A stretch of DNA of 13,046 nt, from positions 1 to 13,046 of the forward strand of contig URVL01000056.1 of the NCBI GenBank assembly GCA_900551265.1. Reading direction: 5' to 3'. The notes under the pieces are model-generated. The model saw only the letters and a program-made list of their open reading frames with translations, did no database searches and had not been told where the DNA came from. A program made the position numbers and the translations under genes. Shown here piece by piece: positions 1 through 6,851 of this stretch. Position 1 is the first letter of the stretch, and the number at the start of each line of letters is the position of its first letter. Source of the stretch: an uncultured Eubacteriales bacterium. Lineage in GTDB: Bacteria > Bacillota > Clostridia > Oscillospirales > QAMX01.

Positions 1-3000
1 CCGTAAAGCTATTCGTGTCGTCAACCAGGACGCGCAAATCGGAAAGTACCGGTTCGCGCATGGATGCAAGCCCCATATAAGCCGCTGCGATCTCTCCGGA
101 GGTGGCGTTGTGGTTATTGATAATCCCATAGAGATAGTTGACGGCCGCTCCCGCGTCGATATGTTCCACTGCGGAAACCAGTGCAAGCGCTGTGGTCAGA
201 GCGTCCGGATCAGCATAGGAGAAGAGCCGTACACCACCGCTGTAACCCTGATATGCGGAAAATTCAGGGCGTTCTATAGCCATTTCCGCGTCCGGATCAA
301 GAGTTGAAAGGATATCGGCTGCCGTAATACGCGCAAGCGTTTGATCGACGCGTTGCCCGCTCATGGAGAGCAGTTCGGAGAGCGCAGACATATAAATCTG
401 ACGTTCCGCATCGTAGAAAATCATTGTGACCGGATACTTAACGGCATCAATATCGACCGGATCCGAGAGATTGCCATAGGAAATGGCTGTCAACTCGTGA
501 CGGCTTTCCTCTATAAGAATCGTACGGGTAATACCGTCACGCTGCGAACCGGAGTCTGCAAAAATGGTGATTTCATGACTGCCGGCTTCCAGCGGTCCCA
601 AATTGAAATAGGTGTAACTGCCGGCTTTCCCCTCGGTCTCGACGACAGACTGACCGTCCACTGTTACCGTATAAGTCACGGCAGCGCCGTCCTGCGCGCC
701 GTATACCCGCGCAGACAGCGAGACATCGTCTCCCACTGTATAACTGTCGTTTAACACAAGATTGATGAAAAAGGGAATGGAGACTTCCACATTGTGCGTG
801 GCGCTTCCGGCATACGCATTTTCTGAGACAACTGCCGCAGTGATGCGCCAGGAGGTCAGATTGTCGGGAAGCGTAAAGGAAAAGTCAGCATTACCAGAAG
901 CGTCTGTCTGTCCGGTCAAAAAAGCCGCCGTATCGGCAAAATCATTTCGTGCCTCTTCCGAAGCCCCATCTCCACCGCCTTCCGCATAGGCGTCGCTCAT
1001 ATTTTTGTCAACATAAGAGACAAAACGAACCGGCTCTTCATAATAGCGCATGGTATAAAGCGACGACGCAGGATGAATCTGCTGATCCATGATGGCGAAC
1101 AACGCTTCGTCAACAACACCGATGGCGTAACTTGCAGAAACGGGATTGCCCTCTGCATCTGTCACACGGATCGTGCCTTGAACTGTTCCGCCGGGAGAGT
1201 AGGCCTCTTCGTCAGTTGTGATATCTACAGAGAGCTCACGCTCGGTGTAGTCGTATAAAACATAGGCAGGCCGCACGGAGTAGACATGCTTTCCGTCAAA
1301 GTAGGCGGCGTAAATGACAACATTGGGGATCATTTCCTCTGTAAAGGTAAGGGAGAGTTTATTTTCCTCTGCGACGTCATAACGCAGTACATGATCGGTC
1401 ATCGTCATATAAAGCGATGTGCCGGAAGTCACTTCCTCTGTACCACAAAGTCCGAAAACGGCGGTCTCCCCAAGCCGGAGGTTACCGGCATCGGCGTCTT
1501 CCCGCAAAAGATAGTAGCCATAGTAATATCCGCCCGGATAGGTGTCGCTGCCGAGATAAACAGACGTTTCAAAGGCAACGCCATCTGGGGAGGTATAGGT
1601 CACATCCATGCGGTAATAAGCGTTGTCGCTGTAATCGGCATTTTGATAAGGCGTTGTGGTATATTGCCCGTTGACGGTTGTAAAATCTTCGCTGTACACG
1701 ACTTCCTCATGACGTTCGTAGTCATAGGTATCAACGGTAACTTTATTGATGGCGTCGTAATAGCTCCCGGTGGAATACTTTTCATAATAACACCGTACCA
1801 GCGTTGCCGTGCCGCTGACGTCCGCCGATTCGCCGCGCAATTCGTCAATGTGAGAGTAATAGTCGTTCAGATGTTCCTCAAACGAGGCAAAATCAATGGC
1901 ATTTGACTGAATTTCGACACTGAGTGAATGATCTGACGCAGCATTCGCCGTCAACATATAATCGCTCGGGAAGTAGTATGCCTGATCAAATGCACTGACA
2001 TAGACGTCCTCTGCGCCGGTCGTGGATACATTAACATACTGAGTTGTTGGCATCCAGTCTCCGCCATAGGTGTTGGGAAAAACTGTGGCCGACGCGCTGC
2101 CGCTGTCATCCAATGTGAGTACGTCGCCGTATGTGTCTTTTGTCAGCTGCACCGCGAGGCCGGCAGCCGGCGTACCATCGAAAAACTGACCGGATATCGC
2201 AACGTCGAGCGTTTCCCCTGCACGATAATAGTCCTGGTCAAACCCTACGGTGAGCACATAGGCCGGCTTTGTATACTCCATTACTGTATACGCAGTCGAG
2301 CAGAGCGTCTCGCCGTTTGCCGCAAAAGAAAGTGATACATAGCCGGAGACGTTTCCTTCGAAGGAATAGGCGCCGGTAAACGTGCCGTCAGCCATGACTT
2401 CTACCGTGCCGACACTGCGCGGCTCTCCGACGGAAGATGCCAGAACTTCCAGCTCAGATGGGATAGAAGTTCCGTTTTTAGGAAGGATTACTCCCCAGTA
2501 GTGAACCGTATCGGTGGGTTGATAGACCTCACGATCCAAATAAATATACGTGTAGTAATCGCCGGACACATCGGTGTCAGTCGTACCGTCTATGCCGACG
2601 TAATCCACAAACGTGCGGCTGCCTGATGAGACGCGAAGTTCTGCATAGGCGGCGTCCGTTTCCTGGTAGGAGATGGATGCCACGCCATCGGCGCCGGTTT
2701 TAGCGCTGGCGGCCGAGTCACCGGCGGTCAACGTGACGTCGGCGCCGGAAAGTACATTGCCGGACTGCGTGTCATGCAGCCAGACGAGCGCTTCACCGTT
2801 TAATGCCTGGTAGTAAACGGAAAGTGAGGAGACCTGAATCAGCTTTTGTACCGTATATGTCGTACCTGCGTTGTCAGAGACGCTGATTTCAGCCAAATAC
2901 CACCCCTCCGCTAAATCAGGTAGAAGCACATACGAGGGCGTATACCAATAGTCGTTTTCCATGGTCACGATTTCCGCCTCAAACGTATCAAGCTGTGCAA

Positions 3001-4102
3001 GGCCATCGTGTGACACCTGCACGTCACCATCAGCGCCGAGAACCGGATGCAGTGCGTCGTACTTTTCTTCTGCAAGGTCACGGTAGCGATCTGCACTGCC
3101 AACATTGTAAAGCGTTACATGCGCCGTTGTAAATTCCTCCGAGGCATAGATGCCGACAGCAATAGCGTCGCCGGGGACGAAGGTTTCGGTAAAGGCGTCT
3201 GACAAATAGAACTGCAGGGTATTGCCGACATCTTCAGCGGGCGTACGGAAGCTGAATTCATATGCAGCTTCCATCACTTCGCCTGACTCTGCGGTAAGGC
3301 CCGGCTGTATGGTGACGGTATAGACTGTATTGGGCGCAAGATTTTCATCAGGAACAAACGCAACGGTTTTGCCATAGTAAAGGAAGGAGCCGGAAACAGA
3401 CGGCGAAATTTCAAAATAGTCTTCCATTCCGGATGAAATCATACGTGAAAAGTTGATTTCAATGCCGGTTTCCAGCGGCATACCGTCTGTGTTATCGCCG
3501 GGGAGTGTTGATTCTACACGCAAAGACGCATCTGTCTGAAATGCCCAGGACTTAGCCGTATCGTCACCTGTCGCAATGGAGACTGTGACAATCTCGCCGT
3601 CCTCAAACGGTTCGGACGGAGTCAACGTATAAAGCGTCTCATTTTCTGCCTGCAAGGTAAAGTCCACGGCAGGCTCGATTGTGATGCGGTCTTCCAGATC
3701 ATCGGCAGAAATGATTCCTCCGGCGACCTCAATGAAAAATTCGGTGTCCGGCGTCACGACGCCGGATGTCCTCGCCGCGGCGAGGACATCAAAAGTCATG
3801 CCGTCCGCAATATCGCCGGAATCCCCGGAGTTTCCAGTATTTTCTACATTGTTTGCGGCGGTATTTCCGTCATTCGGATCGCTGCTGCCTGCGGGAAGCA
3901 TTGGCAGGACGATAAACACGAGAAGCAGACAGGCCAACGCCAAGGCTCCTGCGGAGTACGCCCAACCGTAACTACGCCGGGACCTTCGTCCGCGTTCGCC
4001 CGCCGCGATACGGCGGCGGACCTCCGCTTTCTGGCCCTCGGTCATCGTCATATCCTGCAAATAGCGATCAACGATGTCTTTTAGTTTGGTTAATTTACTC
4101 AT
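1..4102 (-). CDS. membrane-anchored alpha-2-macroglobulin family protein with anti-sigma-like N-terminus (C-terminus beyond window)
   Basis: Open for 1367 codons from ATG 4102 (AGAGG upstream) to the left edge, with no stop or frameshift found by hand translation. Seen, in order: a basic cytoplasmic tail (1-46, ending in RGRRSRRS), one membrane span (about 47-67), an Asn/Gly/Asp-rich linker (about 70-102), an Ig-like domain (about 103-185), a Big_5-like Ig domain (about 190-287), macroglobulin domains including an MG2-like stretch with LDREVYQPTDTV (about 514-540), a second bait-side MG repeat (about 617-655), a VVDEALFAI signature at 996-1004, the A2M core with LPDNLTSWR (about 1074-1082), and the beginning of the thioester domain (from about 1215). 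A2M proteins are large protease traps. The thioester site appears to read RVDQ (1251-1254), so covalent trapping is unlikely. The orientation puts the A2M body outside the cell. It lies 23 nt after an ECF sigma gene, in the usual anti-sigma slot; a sigma-binding role for the tail is inference. Confidence 0.88.
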   Translation of the reverse strand, partial: MSKLTKLKDIVDRYLQDMTMTEGQKAEVRRRIAAGERGRRSRRSYGWAYSAGALALACLLLVFIVLPMLPAGSSDPNDGNTAANNVENTGNSGDSGDIADGMTFDVLAAARTSGVVTPDTEFFIEVAGGIISADDLEDRITIEPAVDFTLQAENETLYTLTPSEPFEDGEIVTVSIATGDDTAKSWAFQTDASLRVESTLPGDNTDGMPLETGIEINFSRMISSGMEDYFEISPSVSGSFLYYGKTVAFVPDENLAPNTVYTVTIQPGLTAESGEVMEAAYEFSFRTPAEDVGNTLQFYLSDAFTETFVPGDAIAVGIYASEEFTTAHVTLYNVGSADRYRDLAEEKYDALHPVLGADGDVQVSHDGLAQLDTFEAEIVTMENDYWYTPSYVLLPDLAEGWYLAEISVSDNAGTTYTVQKLIQVSSLSVYYQALNGEALVWLHDTQSGNVLSGADVTLTAGDSAASAKTGADGVASISYQETDAAYAELRVSSGSRTFVDYVGIDGTTDTDVSGDYYTYIYLDREVYQPTDTVHYWGVILPKNGTSIPSELEVLASSVGEPRSVGTVEVMADGTFTGAYSFEGNVSGYVSLSFAANGETLCSTAYTVMEYTKPAYVLTVGFDQDYYRAGETLDVAISGQFFDGTPAAGLAVQLTKDTYGDVLTLDDSGSASATVFPNTYGGDWMPTTQYVNVSTTGAEDVYVSAFDQAYYFPSDYMLTANAASDHSLSVEIQSNAIDFASFEEHLNDYYSHIDELRGESADVSGTATLVRCYYEKYSTGSYYDAINKVTVDTYDYERHEEVVYSEDFTTVNGQYTTTPYQNADYSDNAYYRMDVTYTSPDGVAFETSVYLGSDTYPGGYYYGYYLLREDADAGNLRLGETAVFGLCGTEEVTSGTSLYMTMTDHVLRYDVAEENKLSLTFTEEMIPNVVIYAAYFDGKHVYSVRPAYVLYDYTERELSVDITTDEEAYSPGGTVQGTIRVTDAEGNPVSASYAIGVVDEALFAIMDQQIHPASSLYTMRYYEEPVRFVSYVDKNMSDAYAEGGGDGASEEARNDFADTAAFLTGQTDASGNADFSFTLPDNLTSWRITAAVVSENAYAGSATHNVEVSIPFFINLVLNDSYTVGDDVSLSARVYGAQDGAAVTYTVTVDGQSVVETEGKAGSYTYFNLGPLEAGSHEITIFADSGSQRDGITRTILIEESRHELTAISYGNLSDPVDIDAVKYPVTMIFYDAERQIYMSALSELLSMSGQRVDQTLARITAADILSTLDPDAEMAIERPEFSAYQGYSGGVRLFSYADPDALTTALALVSAVEHIDAGAAVNYLYGIINNHNATSGEIAAAYMGLASMREPVLSDLRVLVDDTNSFT
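338..364 (-). other. degenerate thioester site (RVDQ in place of CxEQ)
   Basis: The coding strand reads MSGQRVDQTLAR. A2M thioester domains usually have a G-C-x-E-Q-T type motif here. Gln1254 and the following Thr are kept, Glu is Asp, and the thioester Cys is Arg1251. The downstream stretch (GYSGVRLFSYADPDALTTALAL) fits the helical thioester domain and supports the register. The alignment was done by eye. Confidence 0.6.
3747..3766. repeat. 20-bp inverted repeat (9-bp arms, 2-nt centre)
   Basis: TCCGGCGTC and GACGCCGGA flank AC. It lies inside the A2M-like gene, in the part encoding the first Ig-like domain, and abuts the next palindrome, sharing two bases. Confidence 0.8.
3765..3790. repeat. 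perfect 26-bp palindrome inside the A2M-like gene
   Basis: The arm GATGTCCTCGCCG is followed directly by its exact reverse complement. It encodes DVLAAARTS, just after the linker behind the membrane span. In the mRNA it would fold into a very stable stem with almost no loop. Confidence 0.85.
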
Positions 4103-4125
4103 TCTTAAAAACCTCTGAAAGCCGT

Positions 4126-4650
4126 TTAGATCGTTTCATCCTGCAGTATATTGCGAAGCATATCGCGTCCACGCTTTAACCGGACATTAACCGTAGATTT
4201 TGCGGTATGCTGTATATGTGCGATTTCTTCCGCTTTGAAACCGTCATAATAATAAAGGAGGATTGTCTGCCGGTAGATATCGGGCAGGCTCTGTATGGCG
4301 TCGAGCAGGACGATATTCTCGTCGCGATCAATTGCATCCTGTTCCGGTGTACCGGACGCATCTGCAGCCATATAGTCTGAAAATTCCTCCGGACGGTCGC
4401 GATAGGAACGCTTACGCATCATATCGCGACACACGTTCATCGCAATACGGGTAATCCAGGTTTTCTCACTGGATTCCGAACGGAATGAAGAATATTTTGA
4501 ATAGACCCTGATGAACGTCTCCTGTACGGCATCCTGTGCCAGATGATAATCTTTTAAATACAGATAGCATAGGCGCAGCAAGCCTGTGCCATAAGAATCC
4601 ATGATCCTGTCGAGATCAGGCAGATCGTTTGTAGTTGTGAAAAACAGCAC
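4126..4650 (-). CDS. RNA polymerase sigma factor, ECF subfamily
   Basis: 174 aa from a GTG start, the usual ECF size. It directs RNA polymerase to a dedicated promoter set, normally under control of a membrane anti-sigma factor. Region 2 spans about residues 17-83 and holds LRLCYLYLKDYHLAQDAVQE and TWITRIAMNVCRDMMRKR. A short acidic linker follows, then region 4 (about 117-169) with AIQSLPDIYRQTILLYYYDG and a helix-turn-helix ending in STVNVRLKRGRDMLR. The GTG at 4650 is preferred because AGGAGG (4657-4662) lies 6 nt before it. The in-frame ATG at 4692 has no ribosome binding site, and the ATG at 4656 touches the AGGAGG. The next gene, 23 nt downstream, encodes the A2M-like membrane protein, probably its regulator. 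The ECF subgroup cannot be assigned from sequence alone, although the short-tailed partner recalls the SigV/ECF30 type. Confidence 0.93.
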   Translation of the reverse strand: MLFFTTTNDLPDLDRIMDSYGTGLLRLCYLYLKDYHLAQDAVQETFIRVYSKYSSFRSESSEKTWITRIAMNVCRDMMRKRSYRDRPEEFSDYMAADASGTPEQDAIDRDENIVLLDAIQSLPDIYRQTILLYYYDGFKAEEIAHIQHTAKSTVNVRLKRGRDMLRNILQDETI

Positions 4651-4656
4651 TGTCAT

Positions 4657-4662
4657 CCTCCT
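4657..4662 (-). promoter_or_regulatory. ribosome binding site that fixes the ECF sigma start
   Basis: AGGAGG on the minus strand, 6 nt before GTG 4650 and directly against ATG 4656. This selects the GTG start. Confidence 0.7.
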
Positions 4663-4738
4663 GCAATGTGAGTAATCCGCCGTTTCATACATTAGACGAA
4701 TGATACGACTGATAAATTACGATGAATGAGATATGAAA

Positions 4739-4770
4739 ATAGTATACCATAAATATAGTATACCATAAAT
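4739..4770 (-). promoter_or_regulatory. 16-bp tandem duplication carrying two extended -10 elements
   Basis: Two exact copies of ATAGTATACCATAAAT lie head to tail (4739-4754 and 4755-4770). On the minus strand each holds TGGTATACT, an extended -10 (TGn plus TATACT). They face the ECF sigma gene about 90-120 nt downstream. No good -35 is visible. They could be a doubled housekeeping promoter, a repeated operator, or both. Confidence 0.5.
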
Positions 4771-4802
4771 TAAGATGAAAAAAAGAGAAAAAAAGTTTTA
4801 TG

Positions 4803-4839
4803 TGCAAAAAGAAAGACGCGATTATAAAATAATCGCGTC
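4803..4839 (-). terminator. rho-independent terminator of the spoIIGA-sigE operon
   Basis: A perfect 10-bp stem (GACGCGATTA / TAATCGCGTC, 4815-4839) with a 5-nt loop is followed on the minus strand by TTTCTTTTTG. It begins 48 nt after the sigE stop codon. There is no T-run on the plus-strand side. Confidence 0.88.
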
Positions 4840-4887
4840 AAAACGAAAATGATTGGTTAAAATCTGAACGAAAAGAGACGTCCACAA

Positions 4888-5616
4888 TCAGATCAGCCGT
4901 GCAATATCATTTTTTAGTTTTGAGATAATTTTCTTTTCCAGTCTTGAAATATAGGATTGTGAAATTCCCATTAAATCGGCCACTTCCTTTTGCGTCATTT
5001 CCCGCACGCCGCCGAGGCCGAACCGCAGCGTTATGATTTGCCGCTCCCGTTCGTTTAGCCGTCCAAGCGCTTCAGAGAGAAGCTGGCGGTCGGCATCGTC
5101 TTCCAAAGGTCGGATGACGCTGTCTGGTTCTGTGCCGAGAATATCGGAGAGCAACAGCTCATTTCCGTCCCAATCGGTATTGAGCGGCTCGTCAATTGAT
5201 ATTTCATGGCGCCTGTTGGAACTTTTACGCAGGAACATTAATATTTCGTTTTCAATGCAGCGCGATGCATAGGTGGCGAGTTTTATGTTTTTGGCAGGAT
5301 CGTAGGTATGAATCGCCTTAATCAAGCCGATCGTACCAATGGAAATCAGGTCTTCGATATTGACATTTGTGTTTTCAAATTTTCGCGCTATGTAGACGAC
5401 AAGTCTGAGATTGCGTTCGATGAAGATACGGCTGACCTCCTGATCGCCGTAATGTTCCATCAGGCGAAGTTCCTCCTCCGGTGAGAGCGGCTGAGGCAGG
5501 CTTTCCGCGCCGCCGATATAGAAGATGCTACCGGTTCGTCCAATACCGCGCAGCCATTTGAACCGGTTTTTCAGCAGATAAATCCGGGTTAAAAACGTTT
5601 TCCAAAAGTGCTTCAT
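4888..5616 (-). CDS. sigE: sporulation mother-cell sigma factor E precursor
   Basis: 242 aa, close to the B. subtilis length (239). Pro-sigma-E is cleaved by SpoIIGA after engulfment begins and then drives early mother-cell transcription. Residues 1 to about 32 form a basic, amphipathic pro-sequence. The mature part starts near [13 protein letters not shown], matching the B. subtilis cleavage area (YIGGSEALP). Region 2 is nearly invariant ([46 protein letters not shown]), and region 4 ends with the helix-turn-helix [20 protein letters not shown]. The ATG at 5616 is chosen because AGGAGG (5625-5630) lies 8 nt upstream. An in-frame ATG at 5643 overlaps the spoIIGA stop and lacks a site. It follows spoIIGA by 16 nt, as in other spore-formers. 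The usual next gene, sigG, is absent here. Confidence 0.96.
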   Translation of the reverse strand: MKHFWKTFLTRIYLLKNRFKWLRGIGRTGSIFYIGGAESLPQPLSPEEELRLMEHYGDQEVSRIFIERNLRLVVYIARKFENTNVNIEDLISIGTIGLIKAIHTYDPAKNIKLATYASRCIENEILMFLRKSSNRRHEISIDEPLNTDWDGNELLLSDILGTEPDSVIRPLEDDADRQLLSEALGRLNERERQIITLRFGLGGVREMTQKEVADLMGISQSYISRLEKKIISKLKNDIARLI

Positions 5617-5632
5617 GCCAGGCTCCTCCTTT

Positions 5633-6502
5633 TCATGCGCCAATTACTGCGCCGCATCCTGTTTCTTCCGATAGTTCTGTTTCCGTAAGCGCAACAAGCG
5701 CGCCTTCCAATGCGTTGTCGTTTTCCCGGACGCTGTCTGCCCGCAGGGCCAGCAGCAAACCATGTTTTGTGCCAATGGCACGATAGGGAATCAGGCGAAA
5801 CCCATCACCGTACCCTGCGCCTGCAAGCATCCTGAGCGTTTCGGCCGCATCGGAAACGCCAAACACATCAAAGATCGCACGCATGCCATGTGGAAATGCA
5901 TCACGTACCCGGGTGTATTCCACAACGACGATACGGCCGTTTGTAAGCGGATCGGTAAGCCGGTTACCGGTGTCTACCATTGCCTCCAGTTCAATCGTTT
6001 TTCCAAACAGTGTGATCGCTACAACGGTACGCAGTACCGCATGTTCAGAGAGCCTCGGCGCATTTTTCAGGAGCAATGTCATAATCAAGTAGGCGCCAAG
6101 CGCTACTGCAATGAGAACGGTTGAAGAGATCCCTGCGTACAAGACGCCGTTGCGCACAGCGGCATTTTCCGGGTTTGTAAATTTGAAAAGCGCCATCATG
6201 GCGCCGGCGACCGCAAAACTGACTACATAAAAAATCAATGTTCGCCGTAGAAAGGTTCTCCAGTCATGAAAACCGTATGAGATTACGCTCATCAATGCTG
6301 AAAATGCCGTCTTTGCAAGGACGGTATAAAAAATATGTAGCTCCGGAAAAAACATAAAGCAGGCATAGAGGGCGCCTGCTGCCGCTCCGGCAAAGATACG
6401 CAGACGCTTGATCTGTGAACCGCAAAGCATGGCGGAGGTGAGGAGCAGCAGGTAATTGATGATAAGGTTTAAAATAAAGAGCTCATCTATATATACGACC
6501 AT
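5633..6502 (-). CDS. spoIIGA: sigma-E processing membrane aspartic protease SpoIIGA
   Basis: 289 aa (B. subtilis about 309). It sits in the sporulation septum and cleaves the pro-sequence from sigma-E once SpoIIR signals from the forespore. The N-terminal half (about 1-146) is hydrophobic with roughly five membrane spans, beginning [21 protein letters not shown] minus its last residue. The C-terminal half is the protease domain, with the catalytic motif VDTGN (Asp177) followed by [15 protein letters not shown], and the family stretch [10 protein letters not shown] near residue 240. AGGAGG lies 5 nt before the ATG. It is the first gene of the operon with sigE 16 nt downstream, the standard pairing of protease and substrate. 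Confidence 0.95.
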   Translation of the reverse strand: MVVYIDELFILNLIINYLLLLTSAMLCGSQIKRLRIFAGAAAGALYACFMFFPELHIFYTVLAKTAFSALMSVISYGFHDWRTFLRRTLIFYVVSFAVAGAMMALFKFTNPENAAVRNGVLYAGISSTVLIAVALGAYLIMTLLLKNAPRLSEHAVLRTVVAITLFGKTIELEAMVDTGNRLTDPLTNGRIVVVEYTRVRDAFPHGMRAIFDVFGVSDAAETLRMLAGAGYGDGFRLIPYRAIGTKHGLLLALRADSVRENDNALEGALVALTETELSEETGCGAVIGA

Positions 6503-6561
6503 GTCCGCCTCCTAATGCCATGCCGGCATAAATTTCTTCATGCTATTCTGCCATAGTTATC

Positions 6562-6594
6562 ATTATAGCGTTAGACCACTTGAATATGTGTCTT
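6562..6594 (-). promoter_or_regulatory. candidate spoIIGA promoter
   Basis: A perfect TATAAT (6567-6562 on the minus strand) lies about 60 nt before the spoIIGA start. AAGACA (6594-6589) is 21 nt upstream. Spo0A-activated spoIIG promoters are known for a long spacer of about 22 bp, so the layout fits. Only a poor 0A-box-like match (GACCGAA against TGTCGAA) is seen just upstream. Confidence 0.45.
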
Positions 6595-6703
6595 TTTCGG
6601 TCCGCGAATGGAAACTGCTTTTGGGGAATGCGGTGGGGAAGCGCAAAAAAACGTTTTGAAAGCAAAGCATGCTGTGGACTTTGGGAATATGGTTTTTTTA
6701 TGG

Positions 6704-6732
6704 TTGCTATTTCACCTGCAAAATAGTATAAT
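6704..6732 (+). promoter_or_regulatory. sigma-A-type promoter for the Rex gene
   Basis: TTGCTA, a 17-nt spacer and TATAAT. Transcription would start near 6739, giving a leader of about 113 nt. Confidence 0.65.
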
Positions 6733-6775
6733 ATATACAAAGCCGCTTCGTGCTGGACAAGCATGGAATGATATG

Positions 6776-6824
6776 GATGGTATGCCTGGGCCTCTGAAGG
6801 GGCGCTGCAAAAACAGGAACCATC
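6776..6824 (+). promoter_or_regulatory. possible leader hairpin of the Rex mRNA
   Basis: GATGGT (6776-6781) pairs with ACCATC (6819-6824). After a small bulge CCTG (6785-6788) pairs with CAGG (6814-6817), and CCT/AGG can pair inside. It ends about 13 nt before the purine-rich AAAGGGGAAG ribosome binding region. No known riboswitch class is recognised. Confidence 0.3.
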
Positions 6825-6851
6825 AGTCAAAAATAAAGGGGAAGATGTGTT

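Larger units (their letters stand above)
6503..6851. other. divergent intergenic region between spoIIGA and the Rex gene
   Basis: About 350 nt without a supported gene. It holds back-to-back promoters, minus strand for spoIIGA (6562-6594) and plus strand for Rex (6704-6732), an AAAACGTTTT palindrome at 6647-6656, and the Rex leader with a possible stem (6776-6824). Open frames here on either strand lack ribosome binding sites or are shadows of Rex. Confidence 0.7.

Noticed and set aside
1286..1906. 206-codon plus-strand open frame, and shorter ones at 341-754 and 3681-3971
   Set aside because: They lie antisense within the continuous A2M-like gene, have no ribosome binding sites or recognisable domains, and their composition is that of a shadow frame.
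3926..3937. Possible lipobox (LALAC) in the A2M-like N-terminus
   Set aside because: The hydrophobic run continues for nine residues past the Cys, and a 46-residue basic tail precedes it, so it reads as a membrane anchor and not a lipoprotein signal.
4693..4698. CGTCTA on the minus strand, like an ECF-type -10 (autoregulation)
   Set aside because: Position before the GTG start is suitable, but no GAAC-type -35 lies 16-17 nt upstream.
5617..5643. Longer sigE start (ATG 5643)
   Set aside because: It overlaps the spoIIGA stop, lacks a ribosome binding site, and the AGGAGG before ATG 5616 gives a product matching known SigE length.
6641..6660. CcpA cre-like sequence around AAAACGTTTT
   Set aside because: The central palindrome is present, but the conserved outer G and C of the cre consensus are missing.
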